From contig JAXGZS010000001.1 in the NCBI GenBank assembly GCA_040776805.1, positions 124,001-188,000 of the forward strand: a stretch of DNA of 64,000 bases. The letters are read 5' to 3'. Shown here in pieces: positions 1 through 8,995 of this stretch. Below the pieces are notes generated by a model. That model was not told the DNA's origin, ran no database searches, and was given only the letters and a program-made list of their open reading frames with translations. This DNA comes from UBA7702 sp040776805. Its GTDB lineage: Bacteria > Bacillota > Dehalobacteriia > UBA7702. Each line of letters opens with the position of its first letter. The first letter of the stretch is position 1. Position numbers and translations under genes: made by a program.

Positions 1-135
1 CCCTGGCACTTCCGCTATGTGGGCAAGGGGATCGCCGCCGATATGGCCGCGAAAAACGTGTCCACCCTGGAAGAGTATTACGGTCTCTACCTTGACGATG
101 AGGATATCGACAATTACGCGCCATTTTTACAATGA
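1..135 (+). CDS. VanY-type D-Ala-D-Ala carboxypeptidase, C-terminal fragment
   Basis: The window opens inside a reading frame (frame 1) that ends with TGA at 133-135. The visible 44 residues begin PWHFRYVGKG, which matches the C-terminal zinc-ligand region (E-x-W-H-x-R-Y-V) of LAS/VanY family D-alanyl-D-alanine carboxypeptidases. These enzymes trim peptidoglycan stem peptides outside the membrane. The catalytic Glu and the first zinc ligands would lie upstream, outside the window. Identification rests on this short motif only, so the subfamily cannot be decided. Confidence 0.7.
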   Translation, partial: PWHFRYVGKGIAADMAAKNVSTLEEYYGLYLDDEDIDNYAPFLQ

Positions 136-170
136 TGGATCACCGATCAAAGGGAAGGAATTAAGCGGCG

Positions 171-971
171 ATGTCCACAGTCTTAACGATGCTGGCGAAT
201 GCGGCGGATATACTGATTCTTACCTTCGTCATCTATAAAATACTGATGCTGCTCAGGGATAACCGGGCGATGCAGTTGATGAAAGGCATCGTCGTTTTGG
301 TGCTGCTTTATTTTGTCAGCGGCTGGCTCCATTTGGATGCGGTTCACTTTCTTTTGGAACAGGGCTGGAGCGTCGTGGCCATCGGTATCGTGATCATCTT
401 TCAGCCGGAACTCAGAAGTCTCCTGGAACACCTCGGCGGCAGGGGGACTCTTTTAAATTTACAGCCGAAACCGCTGCCCAAGGAACGTATCATCGCCGAA
501 GTAAAAAAGACTTTGGCCACGGCCGCCGCCGGCAGAACCGGGATGCTCTTGGTGTTTGAAGGCAAAACAGGCCTTCGGGAATACATCGAAACAGGCACCA
601 CGGTGGAAGCCACGGTGAGCCACGAACTGTTACGAAATCTCTTTTTTAAAAACGCGCCCCTCCATGACGGCGCTGTGATCATCCGCAAAAATCGCGTGGC
701 CGCCGCCGGCTGTATCATGCCCCTGACGACGAATCCCGCGATTGATCCCGCCCTCGGTACCCGGCATAGGGCAGCACTGGGCATTTCCGAAGTTTCCGAC
801 AGCCTCGCTTTGGTGGTTTCGGAAGAAACCGGCCGCATCTCCGCGGCCAGGTTCGGCAAGCTTCAGCGGCGCATCTCCCTGGAAACAGCAGAGGAGATGA
901 TGCGAAAATTCTTTGCCGGGGAGCAGAGGAAAAAACCAAGAAAGGTCATCAAGAGGAGGGAACCGTCATGA
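171..971 (+). CDS. cdaA: Diadenylate cyclase CdaA (c-di-AMP synthase)
   Basis: This 266-residue protein is the membrane-bound DAC enzyme that condenses two ATP into c-di-AMP, a signal for potassium, osmotic and cell-wall control. Three hydrophobic segments fill roughly residues 10-90. The DisA_N/DAC domain follows with the diagnostic DGA motif (in LHDGAVII) and RHRAALG at about residues 160-205. Its length is normal for CdaA. The classical order cdaA-cdaR-glmM-glmS is kept, except that the cdaR position holds only a 39-codon frame, which overlaps the cdaA stop codon (ATGATG). Confidence 0.95.
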   Translation: MSTVLTMLANAADILILTFVIYKILMLLRDNRAMQLMKGIVVLVLLYFVSGWLHLDAVHFLLEQGWSVVAIGIVIIFQPELRSLLEHLGGRGTLLNLQPKPLPKERIIAEVKKTLATAAAGRTGMLLVFEGKTGLREYIETGTTVEATVSHELLRNLFFKNAPLHDGAVIIRKNRVAAAGCIMPLTTNPAIDPALGTRHRAALGISEVSDSLALVVSEETGRISAARFGKLQRRISLETAEEMMRKFFAGEQRKKPRKVIKRREPS

Positions 972-1087
972 TGGAGCCATTGAAAAAGTTTTTCCGCAGA
1001 GGTAATTTGTTGTACCTGCTGATCGCCTGTGCTGTGGCGGTGTTGTTGTGGCTGGCGGTGACGAAACCCAACCTTTTCCCCTTTTAA
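968..1087 (+). CDS. 39-residue membrane peptide in the cdaR (ybbR) position
   Basis: The ATG at 968 overlaps the cdaA stop (ATGA). The peptide starts MMEPLKKFF, has one hydrophobic segment (about residues 14-32, LLYLLIACAVAVLLWLAV) and stops at TAA 1085-1087. CdaR/YbbR proteins begin with just such a basic stretch and a single anchor, followed by several extracytoplasmic YbbR repeats that regulate CdaA. Here the repeats are absent and glmM follows 43 bases later. Either the gene has shrunk to its anchor or this is a decayed start. The identity as a CdaR remnant is inferred from position and the N-terminal pattern. Confidence 0.6.
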   Translation: MMEPLKKFFRRGNLLYLLIACAVAVLLWLAVTKPNLFPF

Positions 1088-1129
1088 ATCTGTAAAAGCA
1101 TGAAGCTGAATACAATGGAGAGAACAATA

Positions 1130-2509
1130 ATGAGCAAACAATTTGGAACCGACGGCGTCCGGGGGGAAGCCAACGTAAAACTCACGCCGGATCTCGCCTA
1201 TGCCATCGGCAGGGCTCTCACGGCTCTTTTGCAAAAGGAAAAGCAGGCGTCGGGGAAAGAACAACGCCCCGTGATCCTGGTGGGAAAAGACACCCGGCTT
1301 TCCGGTGATATGCTGGAAGGCGCTTTGGCCGCGGGGGTATGCGCCCAAGGGGGGTTTCTGCTGTCCTTGGGCGTCATCCCCACGCCGGCCGTCTCCGCCC
1401 TGGTGCGGGAAGAAAAGGCCGCCGCCGGGGTGGTGATTTCCGCTTCCCATAACCCCTTTTACGATAACGGCATCAAGATTTTCGGCGCGGACGGCAGAAA
1501 ATTTGCCGATGAGAAGGAAGCGGCCATCGAAGCGATGATCACCGCAGCCAATTATCCGCCCCTGGCGCAAAAGGAGCGGATTGGGAAGGTGGTTCCTTAT
1601 CCCCATGGCGGTGAAGTGTACATCAGCCGCCTGAAAACGTTTTTCCCCCTTTCCCTTTCCGGTCTCAAGCTGGTGGTGGATACGGCCAACGGCGCTACCT
1701 CGGATTACGCCCCGGCGCTCTTTAGGGATTTGGGCGCGACGGTGATCGATCTTTTTCATGATTACGACGGCGTCAATATCAATGAGGGCTGCGGCTCCAC
1801 CAAACCCGGCGTCATGGCGGAAAAGGTCAAAGCAAGCGGCGCCGACCTGGGCATCGCCTACGACGGCGACGGCGACCGTTTGATCATGGCGGATCATCGA
1901 GGGGAAATCGTTGACGGCGATATGATCATGGCCTTAATTGCCAAGTATCTGAAAGAAAAAGGCGAACTCGCCGAAAACCGGCTTGTGGTTACCGTGATGA
2001 GCAATCTCGCCCTCAAACTGGCCATGGGTGATTTGGAGATTGATCTGTCGGTGACCTCCGTGGGGGATAAAAACGTCATGGTAGAAATGGATCGAAGCGG
2101 CGCCGTGCTTGGTGGCGAACAATCCGGGCATCTGATCCTCTCTCGGTATAATCCTACCGGCGATGGGATTTTATCCTCGCTGATGGTGTTAAAGATCATG
2201 TCGGAGACCAAAAAGACCTTGGAGGAACTAGCTTCCATCGTCAAACCGCTGCCGCAGATCCTCCATAATATTAACGTAGAACAGGGAGCGTCCTGGCAGC
2301 AAAATCCTACTATCGTCGCCGCCCTGGGCCGCGCCGAAGCAAAACTTGGGGCGAAGGGCCGCATTTTGATTCGTCCTTCCGGCACGGAGCCGCTCTTACG
2401 GGTGATGGGCGAAGGCGACGATCAAGAGGAATTGGAAGCAGTTCTGCAAGAGCTCATAAAGGTAATAAAGGAAGAACTTCACTGCCAAAAGCAGGAGAAA
2501 TCGGAATAA
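1130..2509 (+). CDS. glmM: Phosphoglucosamine mutase GlmM
   Basis: The 459-residue enzyme interconverts glucosamine-6-phosphate and glucosamine-1-phosphate for UDP-GlcNAc and peptidoglycan synthesis. It starts MSKQFGTDGVRG, the family signature. The phosphoserine loop (ISASHNPFYDNGIK) is near residue 105, the magnesium loop DGDGDR near 245, and the sugar/phosphate loops GGEQSGH and RPSGTEP follow. The start chosen is ATG 1130, which has GGAG 8 bases upstream; an in-frame start at 1100 would add ten non-conserved residues. It lies directly between cdaA and glmS, where GlmM is also known as a physical partner of CdaA. Confidence 0.96.
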   Translation: MSKQFGTDGVRGEANVKLTPDLAYAIGRALTALLQKEKQASGKEQRPVILVGKDTRLSGDMLEGALAAGVCAQGGFLLSLGVIPTPAVSALVREEKAAAGVVISASHNPFYDNGIKIFGADGRKFADEKEAAIEAMITAANYPPLAQKERIGKVVPYPHGGEVYISRLKTFFPLSLSGLKLVVDTANGATSDYAPALFRDLGATVIDLFHDYDGVNINEGCGSTKPGVMAEKVKASGADLGIAYDGDGDRLIMADHRGEIVDGDMIMALIAKYLKEKGELAENRLVVTVMSNLALKLAMGDLEIDLSVTSVGDKNVMVEMDRSGAVLGGEQSGHLILSRYNPTGDGILSSLMVLKIMSETKKTLEELASIVKPLPQILHNINVEQGASWQQNPTIVAALGRAEAKLGAKGRILIRPSGTEPLLRVMGEGDDQEELEAVLQELIKVIKEELHCQKQEKSE

Positions 2510-2562
2510 AATAGAAATAATAAAATTTATATGAGAAAACTGCATGAAAGGAGTTGATCATC

Positions 2563-4392
2563 ATGTGCGGAATCGCGGGCTATATCGGTGAAAAAGAAGC
2601 GCTCCCGTTTTTGATCAGCGGATTAAAAAAACTGGAATATCGAGGTTACGACTCAGCGGGTATCGCTATTTACCATAACAATCATATTGAGGTGCACCGT
2701 CAGGCGGGGAAAATTGCTGATTTGGAAAAGGCCATTAAGGGGCTGACCATTGAGGGAACCCAAGGCATTGCCCATACCCGCTGGGCCACCCACGGCGCGC
2801 CCTGCAATCGCAACTCTCATCCCCACCGGGATAGCCACGGCCACATCGCCGTGGTGCATAACGGGATCATCGAGAATTATCTGGAGATCAAAAAAGAGTT
2901 GGAAGCCAAAGGCTACCAGTTCTATTCGGAAACCGACACCGAAGTTATGCCAAACTTGATTGCCCATTGCTATGAAGGCGATCTTTTACAGGCGGTTTGG
3001 AAGGCCAAAGAAAAATTGCGCGGCTCTTACGCCGCAGTCTGCATGAGTCAGGACGATCCGGATTATCTCGTGGCCATCCGCCAAGACAGTCCCTTGATCG
3101 TCGGTTTCGGGAAAGACGGCAATTATCTCGCCTCGGATATCCCCGCCCTCATCGGCTACGTCGACCGTTACGTTGTCCTGAAAAACGGGGAAACCGCCGT
3201 TTTAACCAAAGACGGTGTGACCTTCTATGCGGACGGCAAAGTGATCAGCCCCACGGTGGAGGAACTGACCATGGATTTGGCCGCCGCGGAAAAAGGCGGT
3301 TACGAACATTTTATGCTCAAAGAAATCATGGAACAACCCCGCGCCCTGCGGGATTGTCTCACCGGACGCCTATCCTATAACCATAATCTCATTGATTTGG
3401 GATCCTTAAAACTCACGGAAGCCAAGGTTAAGGATCTTCGTAAAATCGTCATGGTCGCCTGCGGCACCGCCTATCACGCCTGCTTCGTCGGGCGCTACGT
3501 CTATGAAAAACTGTTGAACATTCCTGTGGAAATTGATATTGCCTCGGAGTTTCGCTACCGCGACCCGATTTTGGATGAACACACCCTGACCATCGTCGTC
3601 TCCCAAAGCGGCGAGACCGCCGATACTTTGGCGGCCCTGGCCGAAGCAAAGAGGAAGGGCAGTCATATCTTAGCCATCACCAACGTCTGGGAAAGCTCCA
3701 TCGCCCGGGAAGCCGACGACGTGATTTATACGAGAGCCGGTCTCGAAATCGCCGTGGCCTCCACCAAGGCCTACAGCACCCAGATTTTGGCGATCTACCT
3801 GCTGGGCCTCTATATGGCCGAAATCAAGGGCAAGATGACCCAAGGGGAAATACAAGGGGTGATCAATGAATTATACCGTCTTCCCGGCAAAGTCCAGCGG
3901 ATTCTCGACGACAATCTTGAAACCATTAAAACCATGGGGGAAGCCATTGCCGAGTACGAAGACGCCTTCTTTATCGGCCGCGGCCTCGACTATGTCGTGG
4001 CTTTGGAGGGCGCGTTGAAATTAAAGGAAATTTCCTATATCCATGCCGAAGCCTACGCCGCCGGGGAGCTGAAACACGGCGCTTTGGCGCTGATCGTCGA
4101 TCGCGTACCCGTCATCAGTCTTTGCACCCAGCGTTCCCTGGAGGAAAAGATGATCAGCAATATCAAGGAGGCCCAGACGAGAGACGGCCAGATCTTTGCC
4201 ATTGCTTTCGCCGGCGATCCCCTCATTGAGGAAGCCGCGGAGCACGTCTGTTCTATTCCGGAAACCCTGGATATTTTAGCGCCGATCCTAACGGTGATCC
4301 CCTTACAGCTATTCGCGTACTACGCGGCGGTGAAACGCGGCGCCGACGTGGATAAACCCAGGAACCTGGCAAAAAGCGTCACCGTGGAATAA
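2563..4392 (+). CDS. glmS: Glutamine-fructose-6-phosphate aminotransferase GlmS
   Basis: GlmS makes glucosamine-6-phosphate from fructose-6-phosphate and glutamine, the entry step of amino-sugar synthesis. The protein (609 residues) starts MCGIAGYIG, so the catalytic Cys follows the initiator Met. That fixes the start at ATG 2563, preceded by AAAGGAG. The N-terminal glutaminase half is followed by two SIS isomerase domains (SQSGET near residue 347) and the C-terminal KSVTVE end. Only 53 bases separate it from glmM, so there is no room for a glmS ribozyme, which often sits here in Bacillota. Expression is probably coupled to cdaA-glmM. Confidence 0.97.
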   Translation: MCGIAGYIGEKEALPFLISGLKKLEYRGYDSAGIAIYHNNHIEVHRQAGKIADLEKAIKGLTIEGTQGIAHTRWATHGAPCNRNSHPHRDSHGHIAVVHNGIIENYLEIKKELEAKGYQFYSETDTEVMPNLIAHCYEGDLLQAVWKAKEKLRGSYAAVCMSQDDPDYLVAIRQDSPLIVGFGKDGNYLASDIPALIGYVDRYVVLKNGETAVLTKDGVTFYADGKVISPTVEELTMDLAAAEKGGYEHFMLKEIMEQPRALRDCLTGRLSYNHNLIDLGSLKLTEAKVKDLRKIVMVACGTAYHACFVGRYVYEKLLNIPVEIDIASEFRYRDPILDEHTLTIVVSQSGETADTLAALAEAKRKGSHILAITNVWESSIAREADDVIYTRAGLEIAVASTKAYSTQILAIYLLGLYMAEIKGKMTQGEIQGVINELYRLPGKVQRILDDNLETIKTMGEAIAEYEDAFFIGRGLDYVVALEGALKLKEISYIHAEAYAAGELKHGALALIVDRVPVISLCTQRSLEEKMISNIKEAQTRDGQIFAIAFAGDPLIEEAAEHVCSIPETLDILAPILTVIPLQLFAYYAAVKRGADVDKPRNLAKSVTVE

Positions 4393-4417
4393 GCGTATCA
4401 AACTTTGTTCACGGTTC

Positions 4418-4449
4418 AAAAGCCCGCGTGCCGCGGGCTTTTCCTTTTG
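4418..4449 (+). terminator. Rho-independent terminator after glmS
   Basis: An 8-bp perfect stem AGCCCGCG / CGCGGGCT with a 3-base loop is followed by TTTTCCTTTT. It lies 26 bases after the glmS stop and closes the cdaA-glmM-glmS unit. Confidence 0.9.
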
Positions 4450-4573
4450 TGCCGGCAGCAGTTGCAAGGAGAGGGCCGCTTTACAAAAAAATATAGAATA
4501 GTTGGCGCTCCTCTGATTGCCGGCTTCTATTGTTTTTTTCGCTGAAATGCCACCGCCGCACCGTAATTATGTC

Positions 4574-4601
4574 TTGACATTTTGCTCTGGTTTAGTATAA
4601 T
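4574..4601 (+). promoter_or_regulatory. Sigma-A type promoter for the PF04392 ABC transporter
   Basis: TTGACA (4574-4579) and TATAAT (4596-4601) are both consensus and separated by 16 bases. The substrate-binding protein starts 54 bases after the -10 box. The rest of the 4450-4573 gap shows no convincing gene or riboswitch. Confidence 0.8.
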
Positions 4602-4654
4602 TTAACCATTCTATGAAGATAATTTTTTCATTAACTTAATGGAGGGGAATTACC

Positions 4655-5650
4655 ATGAAAACAAAAAAATGGAGTCTTTTTCTTGTTTTGGCGCTTTCCT
4701 TGTGTCTGCTCTTTTCTTTGAGCGCCTGCGGCTCTCAAGCTGACGACGCTGATGACGACGCCGCCAAAACCTATACCATCGGCATTTGTCAGTTGGTTCA
4801 GCACGAAGCCCTTGACGCCGCCACCAAAGGCTTTGAGGATGCCCTCATCGAACTCCTCGGGGAAGAAAACGTAACCTTTGACGTGCAGAACGCCCAAGGT
4901 GATTCCGCGACCTGCGCGACGATTTGCAGCCAATTTGTCGCCTCCGGAAACGATCTGATTCTGGCCAACGCGACTCCGGCGCTGCAAGCGGCGGCGGCGG
5001 CCACCAATAAAATTCCGATTCTCGGCACCTCCGTTACCGACTATGCCACCGCCCTCGACATCGACGACTGGGCCGGCGTCACCGGTACCAACATTTCCGG
5101 TACTTCCGACCTCGCGCCCCTGAATGAACAGGCCGCCATGCTCAAAGAATTGTTCCCCGATGCCAAAAACGTCGGTATTCTCTATTGCTCCGCGGAAGCG
5201 AACTCCGTATATCAGGCTCAACAGATCACTTCTTATCTGGAAGGCTTCGGCTATACTTGTAAAGAGTTCACCTTCTCTGATTCCAACGACGTCCGGGCGG
5301 TTACCGCCAATGCCGCCAATGAAAGCGATGTGATCTATGTTCCTACCGATAACACCGCCGCCTCCAACGCCGAAGTGATTAATAACGTCTGCCTGCCCGC
5401 GGAGGTTCCCATCATCGCCGGGGAAGCGGGGATCTGCGCTGACTGCGGTGTCGCCACCCTTTCCATTGATTATTATGAACTCGGTTATACCACCGGTCAG
5501 ATGGCCTATGAAGTTCTCGTGCAGGGCGCCGATATTTCCACCATGGAAGTGCAGTATGCGCCCAATGTGAAGAAACAATATAACGCTGAAATCTGTGAAA
5601 CCTTGGGGATCACGGTTCCCGATGGTTATACGGCCCTCGAAAGCGAATAA
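4655..5650 (+). CDS. ABC transporter substrate-binding lipoprotein (PF04392 type)
   Basis: This is a 331-residue lipoprotein. The signal peptide ends in the lipobox LSAC (Cys at about residue 25), followed by an acidic linker. The mature part starts YTIGICQLVQHEALDAATKGF, the typical opening of PF04392 (ABC_sub_bind, TrpX-like) proteins. It keeps the GTSVTDY and GTNISGTSDL stretches. It binds a small solute outside the membrane and passes it to the permease encoded next. Some relatives carry aromatic amino acids, but nothing here fixes the substrate. Strong RBS GGAGGGG precedes the ATG. Confidence 0.88.
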   Translation: MKTKKWSLFLVLALSLCLLFSLSACGSQADDADDDAAKTYTIGICQLVQHEALDAATKGFEDALIELLGEENVTFDVQNAQGDSATCATICSQFVASGNDLILANATPALQAAAAATNKIPILGTSVTDYATALDIDDWAGVTGTNISGTSDLAPLNEQAAMLKELFPDAKNVGILYCSAEANSVYQAQQITSYLEGFGYTCKEFTFSDSNDVRAVTANAANESDVIYVPTDNTAASNAEVINNVCLPAEVPIIAGEAGICADCGVATLSIDYYELGYTTGQMAYEVLVQGADISTMEVQYAPNVKKQYNAEICETLGITVPDGYTALESE

Positions 5651-5728
5651 GTAGCAGCAAACGCCAATGGGCCTTTGCTGTAAAAAGAATGCAGGGCGCA
5701 AAACATCGCGCACTGCACGGCGCAGATA

Positions 5729-5779
5729 GAAGACCGAGCCTGTGGCGTACGTTCCAGTACGTGACGGTTCGGTCTTTTG
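5729..5779 (+). terminator. Intergenic hairpin between binding protein and permease
   Basis: A long stem begins AAGACCGA and closes with TCGGTCTTTT; its inner part CGTAC...GTACG also pairs. It sits in the 228-base gap between the binding-protein gene and the permease gene. It probably lets most transcripts end after the abundant binding protein (partial terminator) or protects its mRNA end. A smaller stem CAGCAAA...TTTGCTG lies just upstream. Confidence 0.6.
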
Positions 5780-5878
5780 CCTGCCTGCCCATGGATTTGC
5801 GGCGAAGATTTTGCCGATACACTGGAGGCATGAGTCGCTTAGTCTCTGTTACCGCGTTACACATAGAGGAGGAAAAAA

Positions 5879-6799
5879 ATGCTGGATCCTATGGCTCTCG
5901 TCAGAGCTTTGCCCGCCGATATTGCCCAAGGTTTGATTTGGGGTATTATGGCCTTGGGGGTTTATATCACCTTTAAAATACTGAAGTTTGCCGATCTCAC
6001 CGTCGACGGTTCCCTGGCCACCGGCGGCGCTGTTACGGTTATGCTGGTTTTGGCCGGGGTCAATCCCATCGTGGCGCTGCTTTGCGCCATCGGCATCGGT
6101 CTGATCGCCGGCGCCATCACCGGTCTGCTTCACACCGCTTTGGGGATTCCCGATATCCTGGCCGGGATTTTATCGCAGATCGCTCTTTATTCCATCAATT
6201 TGAATATCATGGGTAAGGCCAATCAGGCCATCAGCATCGATAAATACGATCTTTTGGTGAGTTTGCGCTATATCAACGAGGCAATTCTGATTTGTCTGAT
6301 TCTGGCCGCTGTCATTGTGACGGTTTTATACTGGTATTTCGGTACCGAACAGGGCAGTTCCATCCGGGCCACCGGCTGCAATCCGCAAATGTCCTCGGCC
6401 CAGGGGATCAATATCAAATTCACCAAAGTTTTGGCGCTTTCCCTCTCCAACGGTCTCGTGGCCTTGGCCGGCGGCTTACTCGCCCAATACCAGGGCTTTG
6501 CCGATATCAATATGGGCCGCGGCGCCATTGTCATCGGTCTTGCCGCCGTGATCATCGGGGAGGTCCTCGGCGAAGCCTTGCTCAGAAAGCATCTGAATTT
6601 TATTGGCCGCCTTATCTTCGTTGTCCTTGGCGGCGTGATCTATTATATGGTCATCGGCTTTGTGCTCTGGCTCAAGATGCCTTCCGACGATATGAAGCTC
6701 TTCACCGCCATTGTCGTCGGGCTCTTCCTGGCCATTCCGTATCTTAGAGGAAAGGCCAAAACGTCCTTCCGGAAAGCCGCGAAACGGGGAGGTGTCTGA
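5879..6799 (+). CDS. ABC transporter permease, TrpY-like
   Basis: This 306-residue integral membrane protein has about eight hydrophobic segments. It resembles the BPD_transp_2 permeases that partner PF04392 binding proteins; an early KFADLTVDGSL stretch and AGALLA/GFADINMGRG loops are typical. RBS GAGGAGG lies 6 bases before ATG 5879. The stop codon is one base from the ATP-binding gene, indicating coupled translation. The substrate is the same unknown solute as for the binding protein. Confidence 0.88.
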   Translation: MLDPMALVRALPADIAQGLIWGIMALGVYITFKILKFADLTVDGSLATGGAVTVMLVLAGVNPIVALLCAIGIGLIAGAITGLLHTALGIPDILAGILSQIALYSINLNIMGKANQAISIDKYDLLVSLRYINEAILICLILAAVIVTVLYWYFGTEQGSSIRATGCNPQMSSAQGINIKFTKVLALSLSNGLVALAGGLLAQYQGFADINMGRGAIVIGLAAVIIGEVLGEALLRKHLNFIGRLIFVVLGGVIYYMVIGFVLWLKMPSDDMKLFTAIVVGLFLAIPYLRGKAKTSFRKAAKRGGV

Positions 6800-6800
6800 A

Positions 6801-7598
6801 ATGCTGGAAATTAAAAATATCTCAAAAACCTTTAATTTGGGTACCGTCAATGAGAAACGCGCCTTGATCAACGTCAGCCTGACCTTAAAGGACGGTGATT
6901 TTGTTACCGTCATCGGTGGCAACGGCGCCGGGAAATCCACCATGCTCAACGCCGTGGCCGGGGTTTGGCCGGTGGACAACGGCGCGATTTTGATCGACGG
7001 TGAAAACGTCACGGGCCTCCCCGAATACAAAAGAGCAAAGTACCTGGGCCGGGTCTTCCAGGATCCCATGACGGGTACCACCGCCACCATGGGGATCGAT
7101 GAGAATCTCGCCTTGGCGGCCCGCCGCGGAATGCACCGCACCCTAAGGTGGGGGGTGACCAAGAAGGAACGGGAATCGTACATGGAAAAGTTAAAGCGCC
7201 TCGGTCTCGGTTTGGAAGACCGCATGAGCACCAAAGTCGGTCTGCTCTCCGGCGGTCAGCGCCAAGCTTTAACATTGCTCATGGCGACGCTGCAAAAGCC
7301 GAAACTGCTGCTCCTTGATGAACACACCGCCGCCCTTGACCCCAAAACCGCGGCCAAAGTGTTGGCTCTTTCCGAGGAGATCATTACCGAGAATCATCTG
7401 ACGGCGCTGATGGTGACCCATAACATGAAAGACGCCATCCATCACGGCAACCGTCTGGTTATGATGAAAGACGGGGCGATCATTCTCGACATTCGCGGCG
7501 AAGAAAAGCAAAAACTCACCGTGGAAGACCTGCTGGAAAAATTCAACGACGTTTCCGGCGGTGATGAATTCGCCAATGACCGCATGATCTTAGGTTAA
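6801..7598 (+). CDS. ABC transporter ATP-binding protein, TrpZ-like
   Basis: This 265-residue ATPase energises the transporter. It has Walker A GGNGAGKST (about residue 40), the signature LLSGGQRQA (about 150) and Walker B LLLLDEHTAALDP, then the H-loop THNM. The usual DEPT after Walker B is DEHT, which is typical for this subfamily. ATG 6801 is preceded by GGGAGG. The gene ends just before a bidirectional terminator. Confidence 0.9.
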   Translation: MLEIKNISKTFNLGTVNEKRALINVSLTLKDGDFVTVIGGNGAGKSTMLNAVAGVWPVDNGAILIDGENVTGLPEYKRAKYLGRVFQDPMTGTTATMGIDENLALAARRGMHRTLRWGVTKKERESYMEKLKRLGLGLEDRMSTKVGLLSGGQRQALTLLMATLQKPKLLLLDEHTAALDPKTAAKVLALSEEIITENHLTALMVTHNMKDAIHHGNRLVMMKDGAIILDIRGEEKQKLTVEDLLEKFNDVSGGDEFANDRMILG

Positions 7599-7607
7599 GT
7601 GAAATAA

Positions 7608-7640
7608 AGAGGACAGTCGCGTGACTGTCCTCTTGTTTAT
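7608..7640. terminator. Bidirectional terminator between ABC transporter and kor operon
   Basis: A perfect 11-bp stem AGAGGACAGTC / GACTGTCCTCT with a 4-base loop is followed by TGTTTATTT on the plus strand. It lies between convergent genes and can serve both. Confidence 0.85.
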
Positions 7641-7649
7641 TTGGCGATG

Positions 7650-8180
7650 TTACTTTTGGAGCGCGGCGCGGCCCGCTTCAAAGGCTTTCATGTTGAGTTC
7701 TTCGCTGCCTTTGGGAATGCGCTTTAAAATCGCTTTGCGCAGGGGCTCTTCGCCGACGACGCCCAAAGCGGAGATGATGCCCAAGGCGCAGATGTTGGCG
7801 GTCAGTTCCCTGCCGGTGGCCTTGATGGCCAGTTCGGTAATGGGGATCGCGTAGATCTTTTTGGCTTTGGGATGTTCCGCTGCTTTGACAAAGGTGGTGT
7901 CGATGATCAGCACGGAATCCTGCTTCATGCCGCCGCTGTATTTTTCGTAAGCCTTTTCGCTCATGGCCAAAAGGTAATCGGAGGCAAGCACTTTCGGATA
8001 ATAGATCTTTTCATCGGCAATGATGACTTCGGCTTTGGAGGCGCCGCCCCTTGCTTCCGGGCCGTAGCTTTGGCTTTGGATGGCGTTTTTCCCTTCCAAA
8101 AGGGCTGCTTCCGCTAAGATGATGCCGGCAAGGATCAGGCCCTGGCCGCCGGTGCCGGTGAGACGGATATTGTTTTTCAT
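7650..8180 (-). CDS. korC: 2-Oxoacid:ferredoxin oxidoreductase, gamma subunit (KorC-like)
   Basis: This 176-residue subunit belongs to the POR gamma domain family (LTGTGGQGLILAGIILAEAA at the N-terminus, then QSYGPEARGGASKAEV). In the complex it contributes to CoA binding and electron transfer between the TPP site and ferredoxin. It is the last gene of a four-gene operon and overlaps the beta-subunit gene by 4 bases. Substrate (2-oxoglutarate versus branched-chain oxoacids) is inferred from the D-A-B-C order and cannot be proved here. Confidence 0.9.
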   Translation of the reverse strand: MKNNIRLTGTGGQGLILAGIILAEAALLEGKNAIQSQSYGPEARGGASKAEVIIADEKIYYPKVLASDYLLAMSEKAYEKYSGGMKQDSVLIIDTTFVKAAEHPKAKKIYAIPITELAIKATGRELTANICALGIISALGVVGEEPLRKAILKRIPKGSEELNMKAFEAGRAALQK

Positions 8181-8995
8181 CTCTTTGCCTCCTCCTTCGC
8201 GATGTCGATGATCCTGTCATAGCTCTTCGTGTATTCTTCCGCCGGTTGATGGTGGAGTTTGCCGATCAGTATTTTGCCGGCTTTCTCCTCGTCGCTCATT
8301 TTGGCGGCGGCCTTGACGTTGAGGCTTCTCTCTTTGACCCATTCGATCAGCGCGTAGTTGCCGCGGATTTTATTTTTGCGGCCAAAGCTGATGGGGCAGG
8401 TGGACATGGCTTCCACCAGTGAAAATCCGTCATTTTCCATGGATTCCAGAATCAGGTCGGTGAGGGCTTTGGCGTGGTAAACCGTACCCCGGGCCACGTA
8501 GGTGGCGCCGGCGGCCCGGGCCAGCTCGCAGAGGTCAAAATTCCGTTCCACCATGCCGTACGGCGCGGTGGTGGCTTTCATACCCGTGGGGGTTAAGGGT
8601 GAATACTGACCGCCGGTCATGCCGTAAATATTGTTATTGACGACGATGGCGTTGAGGCCGATGTTGCGGCGGGCCGCGTGGATCAGATGATTGCCGCCGA
8701 TGGCGGAGGAGTCGCCGTCACCCATGATCACGAAAACAGTGAGTTCGGGATTGGCCAATTTGATGCCGGTGGCAAAGGCCAAGGCCCGGCCGTGGGCGGT
8801 GTGCAGCGTATTGAAATCCATATACGTGGGCATTCGGGAGGAACAGCCGATACCGGAAACAATCACGGTTTTATCTTTATCCACCTCGGCGGCCTCCAGC
8901 GCTCTCTCCAAAGCGCTTAAAACGATGCCATTGCCGCAGCCGGGACACCAGATATGGGGCAGTTTGTCGTTTCTTAAATATTTCTTGTCACTCAT
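8177..8995 (-). CDS. korB: 2-Oxoacid:ferredoxin oxidoreductase, beta (TPP-binding) subunit
   Basis: This 272-residue beta subunit binds thiamine pyrophosphate. CPGCGNG near residue 17 and GIGCSSR near 50 are typical iron-sulfur/TPP-site Cys positions. The TPP-Mg motif runs from GDGDSSAIGGNH to NNNIYGMTGGQ. It overlaps the alpha gene by 4 bases, so the subunits are made in step. The complex oxidatively decarboxylates a 2-oxoacid to an acyl-CoA, reducing ferredoxin, or runs in reverse during autotrophic growth. Confidence 0.93.
   Translation of the reverse strand: MSDKKYLRNDKLPHIWCPGCGNGIVLSALERALEAAEVDKDKTVIVSGIGCSSRMPTYMDFNTLHTAHGRALAFATGIKLANPELTVFVIMGDGDSSAIGGNHLIHAARRNIGLNAIVVNNNIYGMTGGQYSPLTPTGMKATTAPYGMVERNFDLCELARAAGATYVARGTVYHAKALTDLILESMENDGFSLVEAMSTCPISFGRKNKIRGNYALIEWVKERSLNVKAAAKMSDEEKAGKILIGKLHHQPAEEYTKSYDRIIDIAKEEAKR

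Noticed and set aside
863..1897. Long minus-strand reading frame opposite cdaA/glmM
   Set aside because: It is antisense to clearly conserved genes, has low-complexity His/Gly/Arg composition and no recognisable domain. Similar frames opposite glmS, the transporter genes, the surface proteins and the methyltransferases were left out for the same reason.
2510..2562. glmS ribozyme upstream of glmS
   Set aside because: Only 53 bases separate glmM and glmS, too short for the ribozyme, and no core sequence is visible.
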